Assembly: GCF_001640805.2 (NCBI RefSeq) | Contig: NC_066851.1 | Coordinates: 1,688,971-1,752,970 of the forward strand | DNA from: Lates calcarifer | Lineage: Eukaryota > Chordata > Actinopteri > Centropomidae | Direction: 5' to 3' | DNA length: 64,000 bases | Translations under genes and position numbers: made by a program | The notes under the pieces: model-generated | What the model was told of the DNA's origin: nothing | The model's database searches: none | The model's input: only the letters and a program-made list of their open reading frames with translations | Part shown: positions 1 through 13,048 of the stretch, in pieces | How positions within the stretch are numbered: the first letter of the stretch is position 1 | Layout: every line of letters begins with the position of its first letter

Positions 1-1767
1 ACTGAAACACATTAGGAGCTAATACAGGTGGTACTGTAAGGTTCAGCTTTCCTATGGGAGAGATGTTCTGCTGACTTTTGATTGATAATGATCAATCTTT
101 AATAATCAAAATAATAATAATACATAAGAATAAAAACTGAAAACAGAAGTGTACCCAAGAGCACGGAGTCGTGTGTGTAAGTGTATATAGACGTGTGAAC
201 GCATATATGTAACCCAAATGGATTTATCATCATATGATGTTAAAACATTATTTTATACCTTTTTATACTATTTGTTAAATATAATTTTACCATGAAGAAG
301 CAGCTTCAGTAAACTGCCCCACTCATACTGTACAGTCTCCACCACAAACCTGATTAAATTAGACATTGAAAATCTTGCAGGTGAAATTATTTAGCAGATG
401 TCATGAAATGTGACATGAAATGTTTTTATTTGGCTTTTCTTTATTGATGAAATCAATTAAACAGCAATACCACAGCAAAATGTCTACATGTTTGTTTGAC
501 ATCATTTAGCAGAAATCCAACATTTTGTCACAACACAAATCCTTTCTCCTTTTGAAAAGTTTTTTTTTTTTTTTTTTTTTTTGCCCAACTCTGGTTCAAC
601 TTCCAAATCACCTGTCTTTGTCACAGTGTACTGTGTAAATTATTTATCCTGTATGATTGTATCAGTTCGTGAAGCTAAATAGGCAGCTTGTTTCAATACT
701 CCTCCTTCCTTAATGTGCTATGAGTTATTTATTAACTCATTTCTTTCAGTTTACAGAGGAAAAAAATGTTGTTTCTAGGCTTTAAGTGAAGTATTTTCCA
801 ACCCTCCAAACACAAAAGGATTCTAAATCAAGCAAGCTACAACTATGGGTTTGTATTCTTTCCATGATGTTTGGAGAATAAGCTTGGAATTAGTTGCATG
901 TTGGCAAATCTTCTAATGAATAGCTTAGTGGTTGTTTCCCTTGCAGATTATTCAGTTGAGTGGACTGAAGAGAAATCAATTACCACAACTTAACTTTCAT
1001 TATTTATCTTACAGCCGAGGAAGAATGGCCTTACATGGCAATGTGCCTCTCTTAAATTCATGGGGTCAGATTCAATTCCTATAAATATTATTTTCCCAGG
1101 ATAAATCCCTCTGAGGAGGGGGGGTGAGGGGGGGTAGGGGAGAATCCCTCCAGAAATGAAAAGACAAGAGGAAATCTGTTTTACAGACCACCGCTGCTTT
1201 CTCAGCTCTTTTGATTAGCATTAATGTTGCACTGCGGAAGTCAGCCTGCACAACTGTTATAGCTCCTTCCACACACGCACACACACAGAGAAACACACAC
1301 AAGTACACAGAAAGCTATATCTCTCCCTGCCTGCATAATTGTAAAGGGAACATTTTTTTTCTTTTAAATTAAATGCATGCTGATTGTTATTGCCCCCCCC
1401 CCCTCGTGTGTGGAATAGTCGGCAGCGAGGTAAATGTCACTAAGTAAGTGCCACACTATTTTCCTTGGTGGTTGTTAGCAGGTTTTGTATGCAAAATAAA
1501 AGCACAGAGAGGAGAAGGAGGAGGTGGAGGAGTGTTCCTGCATGTGTCTGAATGTGAGGGCTTATCAGGAAACAGTGGGGGGACCGGACATATGTTGCTC
1601 CTCTCATTACAGGCTGAGACGGTGTAACGAGGCGGTTAGTGGCACATTTGAAATGGCGTACAGCAGCAGCCGCGACGATTACACAGAAAAAAGATAAGTG
1701 GAGAGTATAGGTCGGGATGAGGATCACCACGGACCTGCCTCTAACACAGTCCAGTCTGTCACTGAGC

Positions 1768-1771
<4 letters not shown>

Positions 1772-1801
<30 letters not shown>
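1772..1801. repeat. (CA)n microsatellite
   Basis: Uninterrupted CA dinucleotides, about 15 copies. Confidence 0.95.
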
Positions 1802-1802
<1 letters not shown>

Positions 1803-3790
1803 ACTGGTTGTCACAACATGGTTTATTTAAAGCACGCAGCCTCTCCATTGTAGTTTTACACGATCTTGCTTTAATGCCGTTTGGGAAACAGCATGCATAA
1901 CTGAAAAAGGATAAAACCTTGTCTACATGTAAAAGAGTCTATTTTACATTCTCTGCCTCTAATTGAATTGGAGCAGTAGCAGTTAAAATGAAAGGCGTGT
2001 GTGATGCACTATTGGTGGTGCACTATTAGGCTGAATTGAATTTGCATGGTCGGGTAGTCACACAAGTAATATGAGTGCTTTTGTAAGTAGGATAATATTA
2101 CAGACCTGGACTCACTGATGGCACACACAGGAGAGAGGCTGTGACCAAAATTACCACGTTTTAAAAAAGTGTAAAAAAGTTGCAGTGGATCCCGCGTCTC
2201 TCTTTACTGCGTCAGTGTTTGTGGTGCTCGCAGTGCTTGATATTATTTCGTGGAATTCGGGGGGTTGTGGAGGAGTTTCCATTCAACAGATTTAAAAATG
2301 GAAGTTCACTCTTGACTTGGGAACAGTATGTGTGACCACATGGGAGTGGGGTCTCAGTTGTCAGTGCATGACCTCAGTGACCTTGTAAAATATCACATAT
2401 TGTGTTACATGTCTGTCCATCGTGGAAAAGGAGATAGACATCAGAAAGTGGAAGAAAGGGTGAGAAAGCTAAATTAAGGTCAAATTCACGCAGAATTTTG
2501 TGGGAAGAGGTTTTTTCTGTTTGAGCCCAGAACTCAAGTCTTACCTGCTTGTCTAGAATTGATGTTTTCACATATTATATTTCATGTGTCTGATTGTAAA
2601 TGTGCTCCACAGTGATTCATGTGTGAAATTCACATGCTTTTAAAAAATGGCTTCATAACTGTATTTGGTCAAAAGTCAGCAATCAGCCTATTGTATAAAC
2701 TACACACCATTTTAAAGTTTTTATTGTGCAATTTAACTCCTCTCACCTTGTTAGAGTCCCGCTCGTCCGGATTGTGTTGCTTGGTTGTACATTTAGCAAT
2801 TCTGTAATGTGAAAAGGGTGGGCAGAATAGTTTTGTGATTGTGTATGCACATTGGGCGCATTTCTGCTTTCAGTTTTTAGAATCATTTATTTTAAAGACT
2901 AAAATAAAGTGGTCAAATCAAATCAAATGTTTGTGCCAGTGAAACAGACCCTGTTGATGAAAGACTCCCAGAATCCCTCAACACAGGCATCCTCCATCAG
3001 ACTGTTTTTGGTAAATACTGCAGTTAGAAAGAGTGAAATAATGGCTTATTTTAGAAAGCATTACACACATTCAGAATGTTACAGAAAGTGTACATTTATA
3101 ACGGTGACCAGCTTCTTATTAAATATAGACTTAACAGTAATTTGAATATCGCTATTCTAAATACTATTCTCATATGAAATGTTATCAAATTCAAAAACTG
3201 CATCAGCAATCTGTTTTCTCTCCCCTTCCCTCCAGTATTTAGACCAATACCATCATATGGCAAGAAAAACGTGCAGAATGTGAAATACAGTAGGGAGTTA
3301 AATAGACAAAACACTCGAACACGCAGATCAGAATGCTGAAGCACTGAGGCACATGAATGTATACATTATTTTTGAGATCAACCATTGAAGGTGACAGTGT
3401 ATTTTACACAAAGTGGCATTAATTAAGTCACTAAATGCTCGCTATCATGTATTTTCAAAACCACTGCAGATCAACAAAAGCAGTGACAGTGGCAAATACT
3501 GTGAAAGTCAATTAGAATTTTATGTACATTTTTAGATCTCTTTTTTTAAATGATAAATGAAGTTACTAATTTTTTCTGTGCTCTTTCACACTGCAGCTTT
3601 AATTGCTAATTGTTAACAGCGAATGAATATATTTGCATATTAATTAAGTCCCAATTTACATTTTTAATTTGCTGCCTTCAAAGGGTGTGAGATAAAAGGT
3701 CGTGTTATTTTAAATAATTTATCCTTTATTGCAGAAAAGATGCTGAAAGGAAAATGTGGGGTGATTTTTAACCCCTAAGAGCTCTGAAAG

Positions 3791-3814
3791 TGTGTGTGTG
3801 TGTGTGTGTGTATC

Positions 3815-3843
<29 letters not shown>
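3791..3843. repeat. compound (TG)n-(TA)n microsatellite
   Basis: TG repeats (about 3791-3811) are followed, after a short spacer, by TA repeats (about 3818-3843). Confidence 0.95.
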
Positions 3844-3849
<6 letters not shown>

Positions 3850-5033
3850 ATACATTCAGCTAATTAAATGGGCTAAGAAGAGAAATTGTGCACTCAAACA
3901 CTTTTTAATACAAAGCCACCTGGAGAGGCAGAGCGGCTGTGGACGGTTGAGTGAAGAATAGTGAATGCACCAGAGATGACTTCTGTGGAAGTCAAGTTTG
4001 GAAACCAGATCCCCCCTCTCTCTGTCTTTTCCTGCTGCCTGCGTGTGTCTCAGAGAGAGAGTGTGAGAGGGAATGCTTTTCTTTTTATCACTCGTTTTGT
4101 CCTCTCTCCCTCCTGACACATCAATTGATTTGGCAGCCGGCGCCTTCAGTTTCCGTCTTTCACCACGAGGCAGCGGCAAGCGGAGAGGGAACGAACAAGT
4201 TCAGAAATTCATTAAGATGAAAAACAGCCGCCACTGTATTCCTTGTGAGGAAGACGAAATGCTGCGTGTGTGTTTCTCTCTCTTTCTCTTTTTCTTTGTG
4301 TGTGTGTGTGTGTGTGTTTGGGAGTGTCATATGGGTAGCCAGCCAGTTGCTTGCACATTCTTACTGAGCATCGTTCATTGGCTTGGTGCCACAAACAAAA
4401 CCAGTTTTACAAGCAGTCGCCAGCCGGACGCCAGCACACACTGACACTTTTTTTCCTTCTATAGTTGTTGCTGTGACAAAAAAAAACAAAAAAAAAAAAA
4501 ACAGAAATGCCTCCAAAGTCAGTGAAATGGACTAACTACTAACATTCCTTGAGTTGTATTTTTTTTCCTAAAGGGGTGATGCTGTAAATGGATTGAATTA
4601 AAATAAATGATAAATATATCAACCAGTCCCATGAATCACTGTAATTTGACATATTTTTAGAATCAATTTGACAAAAAACATTTAATCCAATGAGGTGAAA
4701 TTATATCTCCACTCCTTCCTACAGTGACTGAAATCCTCCTTTGTTTATATATAAAGCAGCGTATGTTGAAACACATCTACACATATATACATCAAGCACA
4801 TATACACACATTCCCCTGCAGTGAATGTGTGTATGTGTGCATCTAGATGCATTTGTGTGTGCGCGTGCGTGTGTGTGTGTGTCTCAGTTAAGATGATTAC
4901 GGGGGGAAATTCAACCACCTCTACCAATTACACACCAGCCTCTTGTATACATAAACAGTGCAATTTATGTCCCATTGATCTGTCTAATTCTTTCAACAGG
5001 AGCACATTATGGCCGCCGTCCTTTTGTCTTCTG

Positions 5034-5071
5034 CCTTGCTCGGCTCTCTGCAGCACGAGAGCCGAGCAAGG
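5034..5071. other. perfect GC-rich hairpin
   Basis: CCTTGCTCGGCTCT at 5034-5047 is the exact reverse complement of 5058-5071. That gives a 14-bp stem around a 10-base loop containing CTGCAG. No flanking gene explains it. The stem is too short for a normal microRNA precursor. Confidence 0.8.
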
Positions 5072-7057
5072 AAAGCCTTCCAAGTTCTTTTGTACTCCCT
5101 GTGTCCCTTTGAACAATGAATCATATTTAGCAACAACAGAGGAAACAAGGCGCTGTTCGCAAATAAGAAGGCTGCAATTCAGTGAGCCAAGATGAGTCGG
5201 AGTAGGAGAGGCAGTTAGAAAGCCAGGGTTCCATGTGGTTGTGAAAGGTGTGACAGGGTCAAGATGAGACTTTCCCTGGGCCTATGTAAAAAAGAAACCT
5301 CAAAGGACTGTTTTACAGTCATATTTAATATAAGAGTCCTTAAAAACTTTCAGAACTTAACTTTATCTGTGTAACGTTAAATGTCCATACATGAGTGAGC
5401 AGGAATTAAAGGTAAAGTTTGGAGGAATAACATAACTTTAACTATTTATGAAGAGTTAGACTCTACTGTGCTTCATCAGGACTTTGTGGGTGCGGTTTTA
5501 CCAGGTTTGATTGACATCGACACTGGCAAACAAATAACAACTGTTCCCATATTTTGATTCAAATGTTGATTAAGTCCTGATTGGTGCTTATAAGTATGTG
5601 ATGTCACCTCCTTCCAACTGAGCCACGCCCACTTTGAACCAGTGTGAAAAACTGGGACAAAAAGACAAATTCTCAGATAGTCAGATAGTCACAACTGTTC
5701 TAAATTTGGCAGATTATTGTGCATTCACTCAGAGTTAAATCTGAAGATACACACAGACATCACAGACATATTTAGAGAGGAGTGATGTATAGAAGAGGTG
5801 TAAATCACAGAGATTTGAAGATGGAGCCGACGTGCATACCTCCCATATCTCTGCATTGTGTTGGGCAGCCCTACATGTTAAACAGTCTGATTGGTTGATT
5901 CAACTCCTGTCAGGACTGAGTTCGAAGCAGAGATGAGAACTAATCGCAAACATAATACATACAAGTGTGAAAGAAACTACAACAGAGACATATCTATGCA
6001 AAGCCCATGCACACTCACCTAAGTGCAGCCTGGAGAGGTATAATTCCACTTTAAACATCAGTAATATAACAATAATATATGTCTTCTTCCCAATCGTTTA
6101 GCATCTTTAAAATCTGCGTTGTAATGTGTAACTCAGCCCGATACAGTTAAAATCACTCAAATGAAATAAACAGAAAAAACTTAAACAGTATGTTCAGTAT
6201 GGCTTCCCTCCTGTGAAAAGTGCAGATGAACAGAGGAAACCAGAACGACTTCACTATTTTAATTTGTTCACTTTTGGGGCCCCCTGGTGGATGTGGGGCT
6301 CTAACTGAGCTGTTTTTTTTTTCTTTCTAATATTCAGTGTCCCTAAATTTGACAATTATTGATGCTAAACCCCCAAAAAGTAAAACAAATTCTGCAAATA
6401 TCTCAATGAAATTAGTTTTTATAAATTAGTCCTAATTTGAAACCAAGCTTATCAAATCATTTCAGGGTCAGCAGCTGCTGCCTGCCCTAATCAATGATAA
6501 GGAATATTCAGTACATAACTGCCTTTACGTATCAACCAACTTTTTGGTCGGTGTCAAAGAGGAACTTCTCTCATGTCAGACGTGAAGTCAGCTTATATTA
6601 ATGAAACAGCAAAATGAGCTCTATATTTTTGCTCAAACACTGATCTCCTTTCTAGAACTGCATCCCATTATTATCTGTAAAAGTGAGCTTTAAAAAAAAT
6701 TCCCTGCTCTCTTCCTCTGTTTTGCTTGTCAGTTGAAAAAAAATCTGTGTTTTCTACCATCCGCACAAATCTGCCACCTCCGGTGATTGATGCAGTCAAA
6801 TTAGATGTATGTGGAACACTGGCTCTGGCAAATGAACACATCAACTGATGACCAGCTGTTTCTAATTATTATACACTGGTTAATTAGGACGCCGTGTCAC
6901 CATCAACGACGGCGGTAAACTGTGTGAAATTTATAATTCATGCTCTGGCGTCCAATAAGCCTCCCTGATCAAACCGGTACAGTGTGGCATGGATGGAGAG
7001 GCCGTGCAGAAAGAGACCAGGGAGGGTGGATGATGCACTGCTGTTGCCAAATATCTC

Positions 7058-7091
7058 TGTGTGTGTCTGTGTGTGTGTGTGTGTGTGTGTG
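7058..7091. repeat. (TG)n microsatellite
   Basis: A TG run, interrupted once, lies about 55 bases upstream of the acceptor of the exon at 7148. A CT-rich polypyrimidine tract separates the two. Confidence 0.9.
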
Positions 7092-7147
7092 TTCGCGCCT
7101 TTCCCTCACACCTCCTGCTTCTACCCCTCTCTCTGTCTCTCTCTCAG

Positions 7148-7193
7148 CAGGGTGTGTGTGTAGGTGGCAGTGTGAAATGTCTGGATCTCAAAG
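7148..7193 (+). CDS. ppp1r37-like, first recognisable exon
   Basis: A 46-base exon, too short to stand out as an open reading frame. In the right frame it ends VKCLDLKG, with the last Gly codon split G|GT across the intron to the exon at 13510 (which continues GERLD). PPP1R37 has CLDLKGEKLD at this point. The donor is AAAG|GTAAGC. The acceptor follows a CT-rich tract ending CTCAGCAG, a tandem NAGNAG site, so the exon may start at 7148 or 7151. Both are in phase 0 and differ by one glutamine codon. Encodes residues 1-15 and the first base of codon 16 of the fragment. The longer reading frame through here in another frame is a shadow. Confidence 0.8.
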
Positions 7194-10100
7194 GTAAGCT
7201 GAATGCCTCACTCCATTATTATTAAATATGATTGAGGACTTTATGTGACATTCATGAAACACTGAATTATTTTGTTATGTTTTACATATTCATTGAAAGT
7301 GTAATTAGAAAATATGGAATACCAGACCAAAAATATCTTAGATAATTTTATGATTTTTGTACTGGAAGAGGAAATCCTTCATGTCAGCTAATAACAATAT
7401 TTATTTTTTTGTGCTGTGTGTGATATGTTTAATGCTGCATCTTAACATACTTCACACACAGACACACACAATTAAATTTACTGTAAGTCTTGAAGACTAG
7501 CCAAGTGGGTTTATTTATAGAAATGATCTTGTTTAGTAAAATGTGTGCATAGCCTTTGTTTGCTGCAGCGTATTACTTATTTCCATGTGTATATCAAAAA
7601 CCCAATGTATTTCAATTAAAGATCTCCATAAAAGCACTAACTACTGTGTTGTCTGGACTACAGGGTGGGATAATTCCACTTGTTCCTGATGCAGTTTATC
7701 ATTTTTCAATAATTTTCTAGAAATTTGTCATTGTATGAAACAACACAGAATGTGACAGATCACTAGTAAGGAAATAACACACGGAACCAAAGTCCTTCAA
7801 ACACTTTGAATTGCTTGGCAAAATTTTATTTTGATCTAATCAAATATATGAGCTCTCATGCTCCAATCCAGTATTCATCTCAGCTCTCAGCACTGATTGA
7901 AACCTGAGTCAGTGTTTGTCCCTATGTTAATTTTCATTCATTGGCTAATCCTGAATTTAATTCTCTATAAGCATTACCCTCACTCGGCTCTGATACTAAA
8001 TAATCAATACTCAAATACTAACCATGACCTGAAATCCTATTCTCAAACTAAATGTGACTGTAAAAAACTAAACCCAATCCTAGCCCAAATCTAAGCCTAC
8101 ATTCAAATCCTCATAAACTGAATTTATCTGTAGCACATTCATTAAACAAAATCTAATCTGACTTAAAATCCAAATCCTGAATACAAATTGAAATCCTAAA
8201 CTGAATTTGATCATAGTTCAACTAAACCTAATCACAAAACCAAAATTTACACCCAAATTGTAATCTTGAACTAAGTAAATATGTATGTACCCCTTACATT
8301 CATCCGAGCCTAAGCCTGGTTCAAATGCCAACCACAAACCCAAATTAAAAAATATGAATTGAATTGAATACAAATTCCAACCCTACATCTTAATCCTATT
8401 CCTAAACTAAGTTTGATTGTGGCCCTCACATTGAGAGAAACCTAATATAGTTCAGATTGGACTGTAACTCTAAACCAAAAGCTTAATCCTAATCTTAATC
8501 CTCTAATCTTAAACTAATATTAATCATAACATTTACATTAAACTAAACCAAATCCTGATTCAAATCATAACCCGTAAAGACGCAGTAAAATGAAAACTAC
8601 ATTTTCCATCTTCCATCTTGTGTCTCTGTGTAAACTGTTCTATTTGTTGTTAAATATGTAACATATATACACATATATTACAAAAATGATTTTTGTGTAT
8701 TTCTATATAAATTAAAATAAAAAAGCATCCTACACTTGGGATGGTTGCATAAATTCAGCCAATCAAATGTGATTTGGGGTGACTAGCTAACCCATCCATT
8801 ATATAAAATCTGATTTGACTATTAGCTAGCTTTGGTTTAATTTTGACCCTTATTAATTTAATTTAACCCTTACATTAGACTAATCCTAGTTCAAATCTTT
8901 GCCCTGAACCCTAATACCAATTCAAAACAAAATTTTCAAAAGCTAAACATAATCCAAATTTTACTCTCAATGGAATACCTAGTCTTGAACTAAACATGAT
9001 TGCAGCCGTTACATGAAACTAAATCTAATCCTAGTACAAATCCAAAATTGAGCCCTAATGGTGATCCTACTTTATTTCAACATTAAACATTAAACTCCTA
9101 AACCCCTATCCTTATTCTAAACCAAACTATGATTAAATTAAACCTAATCCAACCTCAAATCCTAAACTAAATTTGATCATAACCCTTACTTTAAACAAAA
9201 TCTAGTTCTAATTCTAAATCTAAACCAAAATCCTGACTTGAAAAAACTGAAACTGTAGCCTCAACATCAAACTAAACTTAGTATTAGTTCAAATCTTTAC
9301 CCAAAAGTCAAGTCAGAGTTTATTTATATATCCCAATATTGCAAATTAGAGAATTGCTTCAAGGGGTTTAACAATCTGTGCGGCATTACAACACCCTCTG
9401 TCATTAGACCCCCGAATCAGACAAGGAAATAGTGCCCCAAAACCCTTTCATGTGAAAAAATGGAAGAAACCTCAGGAAGAACAGAGGACCAATTGCTCTT
9501 TCGGGACAGACTATATAATGTAATAATGTTGTGTGTACAGAATAGAACAACATATTAAATATACAGTATAGACTGTTAGGATAACAAGAGCATAGATTGT
9601 AAATGTGCATGAAGAATATGATCTGGGAGGATCTCAAGCAATTTACCATACAACCTCAATTCCCCCATGAAGACCTGGAAAGAGGACAGGCTACACAAAC
9701 ACACGAGGCAAAACGAAGCACATCATTCAACTAGGTGAAGGAAACAAACACTCAGAGGTGTTTATATATTTGTGACACACCCTGGCTGAACATATTAACT
9801 AAGCTGTTGGACTCAAAAACAACACTACCTTAAAACCTAGCAGGGTCTCTAATCACCTCTAATCTGCTGAGCTGCAAATCCCTAATGTCAAACCTGACTA
9901 AACACCGCTCTATGTTTCAAGATAAAATAGCAGTGCCTGCTGCAGTAGGATGAAGGCCGTCTGCTTTCAGCAGGTCAGAAAACTTCAAAACTAAATCCCT
10001 GCTGACGACAGTGATGAGCCACCCAGCAGTTCAGTGAAGTAAACCTAGTACACGCTTCATCATTACCTCACATGGGTAAAGGACCAAAACAATGCAGACA

Positions 10101-11104
10101 CATCTGTCTGGCAAACTTGAATATCCTGGCTAAACTGTACAGTGCTGTTTATCAGAGCCCTACGATTATCTTATGTCAGAAACTCTGGTTCCAGCTAAAC
10201 AGTGGCTGGTGATTCTTATCTATCCTAGTGAGCAATGGAGTCTCCTTTTACTGGTTTCACCATGTTGGTGGAGGTGGAAGATGCATGCAAGTCAACAGGA
10301 TTACGAACAGGACTGGCTGAAGGTCGAAAAGCGCAGTCAGGAGGGGTGACTGCAAACCAGGTCACACAACCCTTTGTTTGGTCTTACCAGTCTCTCCATA
10401 TTGGCAAACAGGGGTGACCTCCACACCACCTGCCAAAGAGGCTATGCTAGTGCTAACAGGCTGACTATCAAGCCTCTGGCTAACACTCAGCATGTAAAGT
10501 TAGGTGAGATGAGATGCTCTAACGGACAGAAACATCTCTCTAGCTGAGACGCCCTCTCTGCAGAAGCAGATACACACTATCATAATACCATTAGCAAGGT
10601 AGCATTAGCTGTAGGAAATTAGAGCCTAAACTGATATACTAGGCTAGGAGCTAACTAAACTTATTCTAACCCTCAACTAAATTCTCACGCAAATCCTAAA
10701 TCCAAATGCAGATCCAAAGTAGTGTCCTGTATCAGTGAACAAGGGACAACATGTCCTCACTCTGGAGGTCTTACAACTCTGCCAGCTCTCACAAGTATAG
10801 AAGTACAGCAGCAGACACATCTGCATACAGCAGCAGTGTAAAGTTGTGCGTGATGCCATGATGGGCGTCACTGTCGTCACGCACTGATGACATCTGACTG
10901 CGGGTGTTGCTGCCTTATTATCTCCCTGACGCAGGGCGGATTAGAAAAATGGGATTTCAGATGGCACTCCCTTCCACCCCACACGCCCTCTGCCATCACT
11001 CAGTTAAGTGATTATTGTTAAAACAGAGGGGAAAAGTATCATTTTGGAAATAATTATGATAGTAATTATCATTTCCCCCTTCTTGGTTTGGTAGATAAGA
11101 ACCC

Positions 11105-11141
<37 letters not shown>

Positions 11142-13000
11142 TCTTTAAAGTCCCATGGGTTTGTTTGATCAGTCACAGTTTGGAGTGTGACTTCTGATCA
11201 GGGCGAGGGAGCAACAGTAATCAGATTACAAAATGTTAACTGTAACTACTTAAAGTCAAAAGCAAAGACACATCAGTCATAGGATTACTTATATATTAAT
11301 ATATATAGAAAACATGGGATATGAGGCAGTGACACATTCCAGTAATCAGATTATGAAATGGTAACAGTGATCCCTGATAATCATTCCTAAAAACAGAATA
11401 ATCACAGAAACAATAGGATTAATGGTTGGATTACAAAAATAAAATAATAATGCGGAAGAGAAGAAGGAAGAACAAAACAAAACAACAAAAAAGGTTCATT
11501 TCACATATCTCTGTACAGATGGCAGGTGAAAGTTAAATAGTGAAAGTAATGCTGTTCAGATCAGGATAGTGATGAGTGAAAGTGAAGATAGAATACAACT
11601 TTATTCATTCTAAAGGACAGGCAGCTTTACTGTGCCTGAGATATGCAATATAGTCAAATATACATAGAGTGGAGTAAATCTAGTGTATAAACTAGGGGTA
11701 TTTTGTAAATAAAATACAAGATTTGGTAGGTACCTGGGATTTAATGATTCGGTATGTTTTCTGTTGAGCAAGGAAAACAAAAGAATCACATAAGATATTA
11801 TTTAGTCATTTATTTAGAAAGATGCAAATATTAAATAGTGTTACATTGCCTATATTTTTGCTCTAACCATTACACTATTTAGATTTATTTTAGGCATGTG
11901 TCAGTAAGACGAAAAATCCCACAGATGTCAGCCCATTTAGTTCAATTTAAGTTTTATATAGGGCAGCTGACTTTAATTGCACATGTGGATGAACATCGTA
12001 GCAGATCACATGCCCTGGTTGTATTTGTCTGTCAGCTGTCTCAAACAGAAAGAATTTACAAAATGATAATTAACCAAACTAATTGAGAGGATGTTTATTG
12101 GTGTTATCATCAAAAATGGTCTGGTGTTTGTGATTGTTTGAGAATCCAGAGACATACCCAACTTTAGTTAAGCACTGTTTTTTTTCTATAATCCATCAGT
12201 CTCTGTCTGTCATTGTAAATATAATACACTGATACAGGAGACTCTTGTGTCTCATTTGTGTTAACCTGCGGTCCTCTGACTCAGGCCTTTTATTTATTCC
12301 CCGCATCATAACGCGGTCCTTTGGGGATAGAGCCTTCAGTGTGGCAGCCCCCACCCTCTGGAACTCTCTCCCAATGGAGATTCGCCATGCTACAGCTTTG
12401 GTCACTTTTAAGTCTGCTCTGAAAAGTCACTCATTCACCCAGGCCTTTGGCACTTAGGTTTTTTTTTTTTTTTTGACATTACTGACAAGTTTTCACATAT
12501 GACCTTAACAAAGACAAACAGAGGATGTAAAAAAAAGTCCAGAGTCCATCTGTAGGAGAGAAGCAATACCAAAAAGTAAAAAAAAAGATCAATTACAAGC
12601 AAAAGTACATCCACCCATCCGTTAGCTACTATACCACTTATCCTTTAAGGGTTGAAGGGAGCTGGAGCCAATCCCAGCTGACACTGGGCGAGAGGTTCGG
12701 CACACCAGGGACAGTTAGGCAGTCTATCACAGGGCCCACAAGTTAAAGTCCTGCATTCAAAAGCTCACTGATTTGCAGAAAATACAAAAAGTATTATCAG
12801 CTAAAATATCAAAACATAGTGTTAATGAAAATATAAGTATCTATATTAGTTTATGTAGAAAATATGGTATTGAAGGTAAAAGCACTGTTACTATATGTTA
12901 CTACTGTATATGTTACATTGTCTCATTATTATTATTGCTGAGACATTAACAGACAATTATCCAGTTTATTATCCAATATTGATGCTAATGCACTAAGTGC

Positions 13001-13048
<48 letters not shown>

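Larger units (their letters stand above)
1..7147. other. non-coding upstream/5' intronic region
   Basis: No exon of the ppp1r37-like gene or any other gene could be recognised here. The missing N-terminal exons could still hide here as short exons. The region holds a T run (560-582), G-rich tracts (1116-1141), microsatellites at 1772-1801, 3791-3843, 4295-4316 and 7058-7091, an octamer-like site (3631-3648) and a 14-bp-stem hairpin (5034-5071). The stretch from about 5380 to 6060 looks like generic AT-rich intronic DNA or an unrecognised repeat. Confidence 0.5.

Noticed and set aside
946..1083. Open stretch after a CCCTTGCAG acceptor-like site
   Set aside because: No similarity to any LRR or PPP1R37 segment; likely chance.
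4217..4275. SRHCIPCEEDEML in a + strand frame as an N-terminal ppp1r37-like exon (compare RVTFPSDED)
   Set aside because: Only a few residues match, the RVxF core is lost and the following GTGTGT is a microsatellite rather than a convincing donor.
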